The notes: generated by a model from the letters alone, not told the origin. A stretch of 64,000 nucleotides of DNA from Kryptolebias marmoratus (GCF_001649575.2 NC_051437.1:11678083-11742082), one strand, 5' to 3'; shown: positions 1 through 13,060, counted from the stretch's first letter. Made by a program: numbers and translations.

Positions 1-930
1 CTCAACTATCCCTTTAAAAGACATGGTCCCAACTTGATTACAAAACTTAGCGGTTGACCAAACCCTTTGATACCTGCAGCATGTGCTTGATAAATGAGTT
101 AAGTAGCCTTTGTCTTTATATACTGCAAGTAGCAATATCAGCAATAGCCTTTTTTTTTTTTTTTGATTTTTGGGAGCACTGCCATAATAAATAGAACCTA
201 CTTGACAAAGTACAAAATGAGATATACTTTTGTTACAGTGTGCTTAATTTAGAAATAGTTCACAATCATTAATACAACTTGTACGAAGTTGCAGAATTTC
301 TTCACAGTTTGTTTTAAAAAACAAAAGTGTGGACTGACCTTGCCCTTCAGAGACTGTAGGCATTGCTTTTATTCAAGCAACAAGTATTGTAAAGCATAAA
401 AAAGATTACAAAACAATGAGTTGAACTCAGTATGACTAACTAAACTTTCAAGGTAATGAAACAATTAGAAAAAGCCGCCATGACAAACTAGATACAAGGT
501 TTTATATAATGCCAATAAAGGTCTATCACTCAGACAGAACTCTTAATGTTTTTATATTGCAGTTCTTTACTTTATCACACAAAAATGTGATAGTTAGAAG
601 TGCTCTAACACTACATATTTAGCAAAAATGAAGTAGCTATAGCTGCTTACTAGTCCAGGGGAGCGATGTATTTCTGTTTGTCCTTCTCTGTTTAAGTTGC
701 TCTGTACTGAAGACAGTTTACCCTGCAGCAGTTCCCACTGAAACAAAGCTCACACCGTCTGAAGATACTTTGATGCACATCTATTTTAGTGGAACTATGA
801 AGTCTGTGAAAAGACCTGCAACTGGACAAAGTTTTTCATTTGAGCAGAAAGACAGAAAAAAAGAAGCAAAACTTTAGTTTACTGTCAGCCCACTTGCATT
901 CCAACATACTGAGAGGTGGTCAGAATTTTT
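1..930. other. AT-rich unique sequence, no gene seen
   Basis: There is no open frame with recognisable protein content and no copy of the repeat families found elsewhere in the window. A T15-16 run lies near 150-165. It could be distal 3' UTR or intergenic DNA; nothing in the sequence decides this. Confidence 0.5.
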
Positions 931-1480
931 ATCTATTCTGCCAATGAATCACTGCATACCCTGCTTTTAGTGCATTATTGTTGTTTTCAAGCAATAGTTC
1001 AGGTCTTTGGAGTGGAGATCTGTGGAAAGGTTATGAACATTTATTATTTTTCCTCTTTTAATTACCTCAGATAGGAGAAACATTTTAGTTCAGACCAGAA
1101 TGATAAGCTAACAGCTAGTCCGAATGGGGCTAAGGCCAATGGTAGATGGCCTTGGCCTGCTATATTAAATCAACTCCAACACCAAAGGTTTTATTTCAGC
1201 TCATACAAATACTTTATACTGACACACATTGGTTTTGCATTAAATGAAAAAACAAAATTCTGTTTTTTGCAAAAGCAAATAGCAGAAGCTAGAACTTCCG
1301 AGGAGCTTGGGCCTCTTCCAGGATGTCATAATGAGGATTATCATAATATTTCTAACAGAAGAAGTGTGTAATGTGAAGCTGATGTGGCTTTAAAAGTTTT
1401 TAAAAAAGCATTTACATGAACTGCTTTGAAATACTTGAGATCAGTGTTGTTTAAAACGGTGACAGTACTCGTTGGTTTTG
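930..1480 (+). repeat. Repeat family B, copy 1 (diverged)
   Basis: Two blocks match the other family B copies in the same order. The first is a GTTCAGGTCTTTGGAGTGGA-like block near 995-1045 followed by GGTTATGAAC. The second is ATCATAATATTTCT near 1340, followed by GCATTTACATGAACTGCTTTGAAA near 1408-1432. The best matches are at 57.2-57.6 kb and 19.26-19.56 kb. The class is unknown; no terminal repeats or target duplication were identified. Confidence 0.45.
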
Positions 1481-2230
1481 TTCACGCTCAAGATAGCCAT
1501 GAGATCATCTGATCAAATTTAGACTATTTCTGAAAAACAATGCCAATAAAGCTCTAGTTATAAATGTTTGCAACCTTTCTGAAGAATTCCACTTCCACAT
1601 GTCCTAACGACCACTTCAAGTCTTTGACATAAAATATACACTACATCAGTACAACCTGCAGGTTTTCATTTAATCAGTATATGGTTTAAATTACACGAAA
1701 ATGAAAAATTCTGTTGCAAAGAAGAAAACATCAGCAGTGATTTTTATAAAGCCTCAATAACTCACCATGGGACTTCACAAACACACATTTTCTGTATACA
1801 CACACTTCCTGGGATAATACTTGGCCTAACATAGAAGCTGGAGTACTCGCTGTTTCTGAGGGTAAGCCTACTATGGTGGGGCAGAAACACCACAATATCA
1901 CACTTTTATACAACTAGATGAGTTTCTTTCATGTTCAAACTGAAATACACAGTGGCTGGTTTTCATTAATTGAATAGTTTTTCTTCTTTGAAGTCTCTTT
2001 CACTGTGATGACGGAGGCCAAAGAGCATGTTGGAACTTTGAGAAGAAAGTAGTCGTGGAATAAATAGTAAAAGTAAGAAAAGATCAGTGACCAAAGCTGT
2101 GTTGCTTTGGAAGAAGTAAAGTGGATTTGCTAAGATCTACAGTGCAAAAGTGTACTGAGTGGTTTAACTGCTGAACGATGGTGTGTGTGTGTATGATTGT
2201 GTTGAACTCACTCTCATAAATCAATGTCGT
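1480..2230. other. Unique sequence, nothing recognised
   Basis: AT-rich sequence with a short (TG) run near 2182. No coding signal, RNA gene or known repeat was recognised. Confidence 0.4.
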
Positions 2231-2830
2231 GTTTTATTTAAAGACATGGCCGGCTCTCTCCCAGTGACCCCCCACCCCCACCCGACTCTCCTCTGAGTCC
2301 CTGAGTAAAGACAGCTCGGATGAACAAGGCACCAGCTTTTGTTATCCGCCGCATCATCACAGGAGACGTTACAATTTCCTCTTTTTTTTTTTTTTTTTGC
2401 CACTTCATTCTTCTACTCTTCTGCCTTTCATTTTTTTTTTTACGCGGTCCCCTGCTGCATCGGCTTCTGTGACATACATTAACTCACTCTTTCATGATGA
2501 ACTCATAAAAATCCCAACGATGATGGCACACAGAGAGTTCTTTATGGAAACTCATTACAGAGTATCTATCTCTGCCTGTCTGTCTCTTCCCTCGCCTTTA
2601 CAGATGAGTACACGCTTTCCTTCTCTCCAGTGCACACAAAACCGACAGAAGCGGCACACTGATGTGAAAAGTTGGGCAGTGAGCTCTCTGTGGAGTGTTC
2701 TGATAAGGCTACCGACGCTTGGCTGGCTGATACACTTGGTAAGGCTGCAGTCGTTTTTCTCTGAAATCCTTTTTCAGATCACTCAAACTGTCTTTTTGCC
2801 ACATTACGCTGAGTGCTGCTGATTGAAAGG
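2230..2830. other. GC-richer repeat-poor block with splice-like signals
   Basis: This block is richer in GC than its flanks. It has homopolymer T runs near 2383-2398 and 2431-2440. A plus-strand frame is open from 2397 to 2822. Within it a pyrimidine-rich tract ends in CAG at 2601-2603, and a TTG/GTAAGG donor-like site sits at 2736-2743. These bound a 135-nt, frame-preserving segment. The 45-residue translation matches nothing I recognise. It could be a non-coding exon, a conserved non-coding element or chance. Confidence 0.2.
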
Positions 2831-3804
2831 AAAAATAGTTTGAAATGATACAGACTTTCCAAAATATTTATAATAATTAGGATGATAAAGCGTTATTGTA
2901 TTGTTTAATATGTTATAAAAGTGACAACAGGACACCACTAAATCATTCACGCTGCTGTGCTAAATATTAAATATGTGCATCGTGGTTTAGTGCAGATTAC
3001 TTTTGCTTTGATTGAAACTGATCATTTGTTTGGCGTGTCTTCTCTTTGGAAGAATTTAATTTTGCAGGAGTGATATGCATTTACGCTGCTGTGTCACACC
3101 GAACATTTCAGAAAAGATCATTCTTCTGACAGGAAATGAGAAAATCCCTATGTCTGGGGACAGAAAGTTTGCACAAAATCAGAACCTTCGGCACGACACT
3201 GTGAGAATTTCTTAAGAAAAATTAAAGAGCTGAATGTGATAAAATTAAAGTCTGAATCTATGTAAAGACATGATACTTTAGATTTCCTACCCTCTGGAAT
3301 CATATTCAGTCCATCTGAACAGTAAAACAGCTGAACCCACAAAATGAATTATGTTAAATTTTAAGCAAACTGGAGGTAGGCACATCTGGCTGCAATGTTA
3401 CCACTGATCAATGCAGCAGCAATTTACACTCAAAATGACTTAATTTATTTTGTTGTCATTTTTCCTTGGAGTTCATAATTTATCCCCCCAAAAGTATGCT
3501 TTGATATTGTTTATATACTTATTTTTTTTATTTTTATGTTAAGTTTAAATATGTAGTGTTGTATAACTGTTGTTACTCAAAGCTGCTCCCTGTTTTAGCC
3601 TGAAAACTCCTGTAAAAAGATTTATTTTACAAAGATTTTCTCTACTTTTTTGGTCTAAGAAATCATTCACTATGACATCTTTACCCATCATTATGTTTTA
3701 GTTGCTTTATGCAAATAAAAAGCTTCCATTGTAGCCACTTCTGGAAATGTCTGGCAAACTTTTAAAATAAGTCTTGTGGATCTAACGTAAACATTCCACA
3801 CTTG
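2830..3804. other. AT-rich unique sequence
   Basis: No coding frame or known repeat was recognised. There are frequent A/T homopolymers. Confidence 0.4.
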
Positions 3805-4067
3805 CGTGCCTTCTGTTTCTCCAAGGTGCTCTGGGTACTCCTGTTTTCTCCCACAGTTTAAATATATGCATGTTTAGGTAAATAGAGATCCTGAATTTGC
3901 CCTAAGGTATGAGTGTAGCTGTCTGTATCGTGTCTCTGTGTCGGCCCTGGGTTGAACTGGCGACCTGTTCAGGGTGTACCCCTCCTCTGGCTCGTTGACT
4001 TGTGTCACAGGCACCAGCTCTTTGCCACCCTGAACTGGATTAATTAGTTACAGAAAAAGAGTGGGAG
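3805..4067 (+). repeat. Tailed SINE-like teleost repeat, 5'-truncated
   Basis: The order of blocks is that of a very common fish interspersed repeat: a GGTGCTCTGGGTACTCCTG block, TCTCCCACAGTTTAAA, a TTGCCCTAAGGTATGAGTGT block, CTGGCGACCTGTTCAGGGTG near 3957-3976, then GGCACCAGCTC and TTAGTTACAGAAAA near 4010-4055. The tRNA-like head seen in the reverse-oriented copy near 30.02-30.32 kb is missing here, so this copy is 5'-truncated. Repeat identity is from memory of the family. Confidence 0.7.
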
Positions 4068-7000
4068 TGATTTTGGTGATTTGATTTTCAAATGAACTGC
4101 CTTGCTGTTCCAGTTTGAAATGGAGAAAAAAGCAACCTTTGAGTGAGGACGAGGTTCTAGGTACAGTCTATGCTGGGGTCTCGTATTAAATGAAAAGGAC
4201 ATATTTTGATCAACATTCCCTTTTGAGGAAAAGGAATACTTTCAAGTATGACTTTATATCACAAATAAAAAAAACATTATTGTGGAACATCTCATATTTG
4301 CTAGTGCCACAGTCTTAAAGAATGGAAAGTTACCAAATGTTTAAGTTTGCTTTCTGTCCCACATCTTATTTCGTCTGCAGTGTTGTCTTGCAGTCTAACC
4401 CAAAATGAAAACTCATCAAAAACAAATGATGTGATGATGCAATGATGCAATGATTTATTGAACATACAGTATATGATTATCTGGGTGTGACCCAGAGAAA
4501 CAGCATTAATTTCCACATTTCCCTGAGGACTCAGTAGTGCTAGCTGCCATCCTGCAGCATAATGTTTTCTCTCATTGCTTACATCATCATCTCAAACCCT
4601 AACTGACCCCAGCACCATCACCCTGAGTCCCCTCAATCTCAACCACCCCTCGAGGTCCGTCCGTACTAACTATCCCACCATGCTCTCCACTTTGATGAGA
4701 AAATTCATGCGTTCAGTTTAACCCAAAGGTTGAGTTTCCACGACTGACCCAGCCTGAATGCAGAACTGCATGCTTTTCTGAGGCACTCTTGCTTGTGCTG
4801 GCTTAAATTGGAGCAGAGAGCGATAACGCCTCATAGCTCCAGGTGAGCTCACCAACAGCAAGATGAACATCATCAGAGTGTGGTAACTCTTCAGTTAAAA
4901 ATAGCTTTGCAGAAATGCATTGCACCAACATGTGACACACTTCATATACAGCCCCAGAACAGTACATGTGTTTTTCTGTTAATATTTACTTGGACATTTT
5001 TTTCACTCATGATTCATTCATAATTTCTAGGTCCTGACTGATTGATCAAGTAGAATTAGCTTTAAAACCACATTGCCTGGTTCATATACTTGACTTTTTT
5101 TTTCCTCCAGTGAAGTAAAATGCTTTTACAAAGCTTGTTTTTCAGTTTCTGAGTACTGCACAGGTTGACCTCTTTAAAAGCTGAAAAAAAAGCTGAGAGT
5201 TTGCTTTATTTTCACTATCATCTGTGTAACTTGATGAAGGTTTGGTGTTTGCACAGCAATTTAGGCAGATATGTTCTCCCGGGTCGATGAGTCAAAATGA
5301 ATTGTAGGTGCATGGATTGAAAATGAAAGTTGCTGCACACTAAGCCACATTCTGCACATCATGCTGCTTTATTTCTCTATATATTGCTTGAATTGCTTAA
5401 GAAGAAATAGATTCATTGCAATTGCATTAGGATTTTAGAGTTTTTATAGAAAAATTGTTTATTTATTTACCCATTCAAAACAGTAGACCGCTAAAAGTAA
5501 ATAAATACAATAATGATATCTACTGAAAGCTTCTGGACACATCGTCATTACAACCAGCCATAAAGGGATTAAATAACAAGAAAACAGAAGCTGACTAATT
5601 CCCAAGTCATCTCTTTCTACAGCAAATGGTGTTCTGTAAATACAGATTATTTTTCCCATTGCATGGAACTCCATGTTGTGATAGCCTCAGGTGGTCTAGT
5701 AGTTTGCTCAATACTTGGAGCTCAGCTACACACAAGTATGCTCCCCAGTGGCGTGGTCTGTAGTTGTAATCCCTGGGGCTCAGAGCAGCAGGATGCTGTA
5801 TAAATTGAGGATGTACATCAGGAATCAGGGGGAACATAGAAACCTTTGATGATTATGCTTTTTTCTTTTTTTATAAACATAAGAGATTTAGGACATCTTG
5901 TTTGAATCATGTGCTGAGGTATCCATAAAGTCTTCATAGTGAGAAATAGGCCTTTTATATTTTTTCGTTAGCACCAGTGGTGATAATTCAAACATTCTGG
6001 AGGAAACTACTGGATATAAACCTTATGTAATGAAGAAGAAAAGTGACCTGCACCTGCTTTGCTGACTTTTCAGATCATTAGTAAGTCTAAGAATGATTTA
6101 GACAACTTTTTAAATCAAATCCAGCAAACTAAAGACTTAATTTACTAAAGGATACCATATATGTTTCGCTTTCTAAATGTGAGCTAACCAGAAATTGCAC
6201 ATCTATCTGATTGACAAAGCCCTTATAATGGGTGCCAAGCAAACAGTGTTAATACAACCAAGTTGCTGGAATATTTTAGGATTGTCTGTGCCAAATGGGC
6301 TTGGAGACCCAAAGTCAATATAGGAGACATCGCCAAAGGAGGTGGAGAATGACTAAGACACTTTTGGGATTTTCAAATCCAGGTCAAGATGGAACTTCTG
6401 CTTCCCAGTGTGTTCAACTATACCCTCAGCTGCTAAGTCTGTGTGACATCAATTTTCTCATCTGTACTTGTCAACCCAGATTTTGTGACCTCATGAACAT
6501 GCTTGCATTAACAGCATAAAATGGTTTGTTGTTATCCAAATTTGATGTACTCCAGAATCTTCCCACATTAAAAAAAGCATATCAGGTCAAATGTTGAATT
6601 TTAATTGACCATTGTGTGAGCCAGGGGATAGACTGAAGACCTGTCAGTGAAGAACTTCGTTTTTCTCATGATGATGACAACTCAAACAGCCAGCAATCAC
6701 AAACAGGATACAGCATTTACAGAAAATAGATGGCTAAGGAGGGAAGATTTACTCTTCAACAGGAAGAGTCTGGGATACCCCTTCTGTTATGTAGTTAATT
6801 TTGTTGAATTTATGGCACAACAAACCACATCAAGCTCAGGCAGCAGAGTGGACAGGCGGAGGGACAAAGACAAGAAAACCAAAACAAAAAGATTAAATGT
6901 ACATGCCTGTGATGTCCACACCTGTGAGGACAATAAATAAACCCTAACATTTCTTAGTGCACACTACTTTGTGTCTAAATATTTGTTTGTGGGTGTGCAT

Positions 7001-7236
7001 TGACAAATCTGACATTATATTTGTGGAGCTTGAGCACATGAGTCAGGGTGCAAAGGTTTCTAAGTAGCTAGACGTCTATATGCATGCAAACATCTCATGC
7101 GACAAACTGTAGTGTTTTCTGTTTTTTACACCTTTCTACTAAAACCAGCATTTTTTTCAACAATTTTAGATACAGTACACTGTCTCACAGACTTTCACTT
7201 TTAGCTTTCACTGCCCATGCGCCCTCAGTATGATCC
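4068..7236. other. Unique AT-rich sequence, no gene
   Basis: Only short, mutually overlapping chance frames occur (the longest is 97 codons, 6647-6940 on plus). ATGATGCAATGATGCAATGAT near 4432-4452 is a short tandem motif. No exon, RNA gene or repeat could be supported. Confidence 0.4.
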
Positions 7237-7450
7237 TGTTTTTACCTCAGCCAAAAAAATTATGTTTTCTGTAGTGTTGGTTGGTTTGTGTGTTTGTCTG
7301 TCCATCTATTCTCAAAATCACTTAAAAACTAATGAACACATTTCGGAGAAGTTTTCAGGAAATGTTGGGGTTGATTACATTTTGGTGGTGATCTGGGGTT
7401 AGACGCTATGGCCTTAGAGGAGGCTCGCAAACTCGAAGTGCTTTTAGTTT
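7237..7450 (+). repeat. Repeat D, plus-strand copy
   Basis: A TTATGTTTTCTGTAGTGTTGG block is followed by a TTGTCTGTCCATCTATTCTCAA block, AAAAACTAATGAACACATTTC, GTTTTCAGGAAATG and a TTTTGGTGGTGATCTGGGG-like segment. It aligns in reverse to the copy interrupted at 54.1-55.0 kb. The family is common in fish; I cannot name its class. The open frame at 7217-7402 lies inside it and is not a gene. Confidence 0.55.
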
Positions 7451-8210
7451 GTTTATCGTTTTGTCTTCCTCAGACCCAAATTTGTAAATCCTGTTCTCTG
7501 CAAACCAAAAAAGTTTTATGAGGGTCAGGACAACAAATGTTATGAGTCATCAATTTCACAGTCAGCTTTAGTCCTGCAAGGAAGTATGTAAATGCGCAAA
7601 CTTACGGAAAGCACTCAGTGAAAAGTTTCCATTAGAGCTTTTTTGCACTTGATGATTTGACATCAGAACAACACTGGGCCTTCATGCTCTTAGTGGAAAT
7701 GCACCTCAAGGTTTGTGAGTCCATGTGTGTGTGCTTAAAGGGCTTTCAGATCAAAAGCGGTATATACTGAATTCACTGCTGAACCCTGTAGTGAGCCCTG
7801 TGTTTTACAGCCGACTGCTGTGGAGTTCAGCACGAAATAGGAAGAGTTTTAAAAACTATGAGTGGACGAACAGAAAGCTCCTGGTTTGCATGCTGTGCTG
7901 TCTGCTAGAATATAGCATCTGTATGTCTAAAAAATAAAAATGGTAAAAAAAAAAACCCACTTGCGTTTTCCCTGCTTGTGAGGAAAAAAAAGGAGATGCA
8001 GCAGTAGTCTGTGTGTGGTGGTTGTGGTGGGGGTGTAGACATGATATTGAATGGTCCAAAGAACAGCAGGGTGTGGAGAATTTAAGCTAGTGAAGAATCT
8101 TTGTGTCTCAGTGACCGACTCATGAACATAAGCTTCCCTGCCTCTTTTTGTTACTATTAGTATATGTTTGTCTCACTGCTTTCAGACATTAAAGTTTTTT
8201 TTTCTTGGCT
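7451..8210. other. Unique sequence, nothing recognised
   Basis: No coding, RNA or repeat signal could be supported apart from short A runs near 7946 and 7983. Confidence 0.4.
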
Positions 8211-8833
8211 CAGTGTTGCCAACGCCTCAGTAAGGAAAGTATCTATTGGCTGTCCTAAAACTTGCAAGAAATCACTAAATTAAGTCATCACCTAATTTGC
8301 ACAATTGGCCAGAGAGGAATAATGTTGTAGGAGGGACAAAACATGAGTAAAAAAAAAACAAAAACACTACGTATCTATGCAACTACAAATGAATTTTCTT
8401 CTGTCGATTCTTGTTTTTAAATGTCAATATTCCAGCCCTCCTCCTCCATCCAGGCTTGAGACCAGCAAAAGTGATCCAAAAGAAACACTGAGTTATTTTA
8501 GTGCACTGATTTAATTCAGGCAAAGAAAATTTTACACTTACATCCCGTCATGAATCAGTCAGTGGCAGCTTTGCACATGCAGTTTGGACGCAGAGGGGTG
8601 AACATCTCACGCTCTGACTGCAACTGGGAGAGATGCTTTGAGAGGACTGGGTCATCTGTGAATGCTTTGGGACGGAGGAGTGGGAAGGGCCATGGCAGCA
8701 AGTTAGTCTACAAAAGTCTCCAATAACATCAAAATAAGTCACTAAATTTGTTGCTAGTTGCTTTTTTGAAAGAGTTGCTCGAGGGGTCTGAAAACTTGCA
8801 AAATATAGCAAAGTTGCTAAGTTGGCAACACTG
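8211..8833. mobile_element. hAT-type MITE (non-autonomous DNA transposon)
   Basis: The left end CAGTGTTGCCAAC (8211-8223) and right end GTTGGCAACACTG (8821-8833) are exact 13-bp inverted repeats, and CAGTG...CACTG is typical of hAT ends. The element is 623 bp long. Subterminal sequence (TCACTAAATTAAGTCATCAC on the left; TTGAAAGAGTTGCTCGAGGG on the right) is as in a widespread fish family. The flanking 8-mers (tcttggct / tgtgatgt) do not match, so the target duplication is lost or the element moved by rearrangement. No transposase frame remains; the minus-strand frame at 8548-8811 is a chance frame inside it. Confidence 0.8.
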
Positions 8834-8974
8834 TGTGATGTGACTGTAACCCTAACTCAAACTCTGATAATATTTTAAACTGAGGTAAAGACTCTGTTGA
8901 CCATTTTCTTTAATGCTTTTACTTTTAAAAGGGAAGATGGAATGCATTTTGTATGTCAGGAAAGCTGACATACA

Positions 8975-9061
8975 AATATATTATTATTATATTATATATA
9001 TTATTATACAATATATATAATAATATTTATAATATTATTTATTGCATATACATATACAATA

Positions 9062-9150
<89 letters not shown>
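8975..9150. repeat. AT-rich low-complexity block with (TA)n array
   Basis: Irregular TATTAT/ATATAA sequence leads into an uninterrupted (AT)n array at about 9066-9148 (some 41 units). It is likely to be length-polymorphic and prone to cruciform formation. Confidence 0.95.
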
Positions 9151-9154
<4 letters not shown>

Positions 9155-10599
9155 GCATGCAAACACAATCAGAAAGTAAGAATATCAGAGCCTATAACTA
9201 GTGGCACTTGCATAAAAGAGACAGCAAGTGGTTTTAAAACTGGTTTCTAGGTTTATTTGTGTGGGCGTGATGGGATAGCAGGAGCTTTATTTAAAAACAA
9301 CAAACAAAAAACCTTGAAACAAGAAAAAGTAGACCCAAGTAACAGCACAAGCATAGTACTATATGCAGATGCCAGTACTGATTTAAGTGGGATTAGAGAC
9401 AATTTAAGAAAAGTCAGGAAATTACTTTTTCAGTTGCTCTCTGCTAGAAGTTACTGTGCTTAAAAACACATTTGTTAGATATCAGTCAGATAAGAGGAGT
9501 CTGATTTACATACAGAATTTGAAATGCATCTATTAGACTTCATTATTCACAGGTCTCCTTTTTTATTCAGAATGAATTGCACAATTGGTTCCATGTGCAG
9601 AAAAGTGTGGCATGGATCCCACAAAATGAATATGGAGCCTCTGCCGGAGCCGTAAGAAACAGTCCAAGATGAGTGAAAAGAGGGCAATTTTCTTTCTGTG
9701 GTGTGTGGAACAGAAAGTTCTGCTGTGGTTCCAGTTTTGTCATTTTCCAGTGGCACCAGAGATAAGAGCAAAGTAGTGGATGGAAATGACACCAGTGCTG
9801 CACACACAGGGGAGGATACAGCTGGTCTGTAATAGAAGGAGATTGAGCAAATGCGAAGGATGGGGGATTGGAAAGTGAATGGCTTGTGTGCAGATACATT
9901 TCCCTGACCAGTCTTTGTCATCAGTCCTCATTCACTATTTTATTTCTTGGTCTGTCTGTTTTCTCCTCTGCCTGCCTGTCACTTGTTCTTGTGCTTGGCA
10001 TTCATCCATATTTTGCCACTTGTCTTCCTCCAAGACAATACACAAGGTCGAAGGCTTATAGAGTGCATATACAAATCATAGTCATAGCCTAGCTTGGTGT
10101 TTTAACTCTCAAGTGAAGCAGTGAAAGTATAAACTACTGATCAAGATTGTTTGCTGTTATAAAACTCACTCTCAATCTCAGATCTGGTATATAGTTAAAT
10201 AAAACAATTTGGCTCTATTGTACAGTCTACCAGATAAAGTATTGTACAGCTGAAAAGCAAAGTTTAAGCAATCAAAATGGTTTATGTGAATGCTGTTTTA
10301 TTATTTTTTTTACATTGTCATCATTTAAACATTACATGTTTAGTTCTGCAGAAATATGATATTTTTTGTGGGATAATGTAGGACCAGAAGTGTTATATTT
10401 TGCTGCTGTTGCTATTTGCACTTTCAACTGACCATAATGTTCTTTGTAAACAATTGTCAAATGTAAAACTAATGCTGAGGCAAAGGTTTATAAAGTAGCG
10501 ATTGTATTAAATTCTATGATTTTATTTTTTAGACTGGAATTGTTTTAACAAGACAGCAATGTACATTGGACCTAGCTCTGCTCAAGCCAGTCAGGATGA
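9151..10599. other. Unique sequence with overlapping chance frames
   Basis: Several frames overlap on both strands around 9547-10092 (the longest is 124 codons, minus). None has a recognisable domain, consistent splice structure or repeat identity. I do not call a gene. Confidence 0.4.
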
Positions 10600-11060
10600 A
10601 ACCTGGGACACACGAAAACATAGTTTTTCCAAAAGTAGTTTATTCTTTCTAAAACTATCCTCGAAAACACAGCCCTGTTTCTAGAAATATCATCAGACAA
10701 AAAAACACCAAAGCGACCCAAAACGCTGTCATAACTATGCCATACCTGTAAGTGGCGCTGGAATGCTGCCATAAAAATACACCAAAAACAGGAAACAAAG
10801 CATGAAGGCATCAGGCTTTTACAGGCTGGATGGTGCCTTTGGGTTGTAGGTTAGATTCAAGGTGGGGTTATGACATCATCATTTTGAAAAGATTTCGTTT
10901 TGACTGTTTACGCAAAAACACAAAGGTGGCGTTTCAACATTTTTTTCGCTCTGGAACCTGTTTTCAAAACCTACTTTTTGTGGCGCATTAAATGCCTGTT
11001 CTGTGTGTGGCTGAAACAATATAAACCTTTGCATTTTCACAAAACACTCTTTCTGTATGG
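10600..11060. repeat. Repeat C, intact copy
   Basis: A segment around ATAACTATGCCATACCTGTA (10730-10749), then AAAAATACACCAAAAACAGG (10773-10792), TTATGACATCATCATTTTGA (10867-10886) and AAGGTGGCGTTTCAACAT (10923-10940) recurs in the same order in the split copy at 47.19-48.10 kb. Boundaries are approximate because inverted ends and target duplications were not resolved. It resembles short non-autonomous DNA elements of fish, but the class is not shown by the sequence. Confidence 0.55.
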
Positions 11061-12037
11061 ATTGCCCTTTAGTAAAGCCTTGTTGTTTATAATGTCTACA
11101 AAAAGTAAAATGTTATTTATTCACAACTTTTTCATAAAAAGAACCCCTCTATAAAAGATCTAAACCGAAGCTTTGAGCAGTAAAATATGCTGACTTGTGC
11201 CCAAAACAAAACTTAAAGCAAGAGACGTTTTTGCGAGAAATTGTAATTTTAAATGCTCCTCTTGTTTTGTTTTTTGCTACTTTTGTTCCTGTTCAGGGTG
11301 GAGGAGGTCTAGAACATATCTCAGCTTGATAAAACAAGAGACAGAGAGAATAAAAAACAAAATCAGGTGTTATTTTGATTGAGTTTTGGTCGTTGAGCAA
11401 CTATGCAAATCAAATCACTTTTTAGTATACACCTTATTTGCATATTTTCACCAAGTTTGAGCAAATCTTTGAGATGGGTGATAAACCTGGAAAGTTCCAA
11501 AACTCATGTGTTTTTGAAAAAATAAAGAGAGCGAGAAAGAAAAAAATCATTTAGTGTCTCGTTTTCAGTTGTAAATGAACAATTGTATCTTTTCAGCTTG
11601 TACAACCCATCAATGCTGATGATTGGCAGATTATAATATTCACTATATTTAATATCTTAGTTCAATATGTTTATGCCAGCAGTGGGATTAAAAATAAAAA
11701 ACAACTGAGGCTGATGGGCTGTTTATTAAATTTAAAACCAAACCAAAAACCAGAGTTGCACAGATGCTTAAGGAATATTTCTTCTGGAGGGAAAAATGAA
11801 TGCATGCATAAAAACAGATGGCAGTTTATTAAATAGTCAAGACATTTTTTCCTGAAAATAGAAAATGTGTTTTTTATCAGAAGGCTTACTGGTCAGTTGG
11901 TCTCTAAACAAAAAAGGGATTCATCTTTGAAGGACAACTATTAAGAAACATTTTAGAGAGAGTTGGAATTGCTCCTTTGATACAAAATCAGTTTCTAATT
12001 ATCCAAAGTGCTAATATCTACACATATCTATCTATAT
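11061..12037. other. Unique AT-rich sequence
   Basis: No gene or known repeat was recognised. Short chance frames only. Confidence 0.35.
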
Positions 12038-12075
12038 AAACAAACAAACAAATAAACAAACAAACAAAAAAAAAG
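12038..12075. repeat. (CAAA)n microsatellite
   Basis: Tandem AAAC/CAAA units with one T interruption, ending in an A run. Confidence 0.9.
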
Positions 12076-12177
12076 AAACAAGATGAAAGCTTTGGATAAG
12101 ACATTTCTAAAATATACTGCTTGTTCTGCTTATGAACATCAACTGTCTTTCTTGTTCTTTTGTTTTTAGTTTTAAAC

Positions 12178-12210
<33 letters not shown>

Positions 12211-12227
12211 GACTGTTATTATTATTT
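12178..12227. repeat. (TTA)n microsatellite
   Basis: Eleven uninterrupted TAT/TTA units (12178-12210), then GACTG and four further units. On the minus strand this reads as an asparagine run in a chance frame (12107-12403), which is not a gene. Confidence 0.9.
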
Positions 12228-12809
12228 TGCACAACTTGTTTTTTCCTACCCAGATTTTGTTTTGACCTGACACAAAGTGAAGATGAGTTTCTATGGAGAC
12301 AATGAATCTGCGTTGTACTGAATAATATATATTTGCACAGCAATTTTTTGCTCCATTGGCCCTGAAAATCTAAGCCAACATATAAATAGATGAAGAAAAA
12401 CAAAATACTTCACTGGCAATTAAAACCATGACTGCACCTACAAGTTTTAAAGTGCTGCTGTGATCATGTCTGGAGAGCAATAATGAACCTTAAAATAAGC
12501 CCAAAGCTGTTATCCTACCTCTTATTGTCAATGAGTATGCTAACATGAGAGTTTATGTTGAACTCTCTCCAATTAAAATGTTTGAAATTAAAATGTAAAC
12601 TTTCTTTTCTTTTGTTAACACTTCGCCACACTCCTCTTTAGCGCTAAGTTAAACTCTTGTCCTCGCATTGTGAGAATCCATTTAGTAAAGGAATATTAGT
12701 ATTCTCCAATACACACGCCCCCCCATACATACTGTATAAATATTTATCAAATTTGTTAAAATATGTTTTAAATATGTAATTACTTAAACTGATGTAACCC
12801 TGATAAGTT
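12228..12809. other. Unique sequence
   Basis: No supported gene, RNA or repeat. Confidence 0.35.
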
Positions 12810-13060
12810 ATTTATAGTAGTGGTTCTCAAACCTTTTAGCTTTTGACCTATAAAATAAAGAGGAAGAGCCTCGTGACCCCAACTATTGCTGGTTGAAGTG
12901 TACAAACATCACTAATAAGCCATTTAACACAAAGCTTCATCAACCATTTATATCATTTTTAACCATTTATGACGACTGCTTTTATTTCTTTATAACATTT
13001 CAGGTTGGCTAAACATGATGCTGACAATAAATGTCTTACATTAATCTGATCCCTGGAGAC

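Noticed and set aside
2397..2822. 141-codon plus-strand frame
   Set aside because: No domain; it starts in a T-rich tract. Kept only as context for a possible small exon.
5690..5840. Possible tRNA-derived SINE (TGGTCTAGTAGTTTGCTC)
   Set aside because: Only a weak A-box-like match; no B box, tail or target duplication could be identified.
9547..9921. Overlapping minus-strand frames up to 124 codons
   Set aside because: Three frames overlap with no domain; a real gene would not show this.
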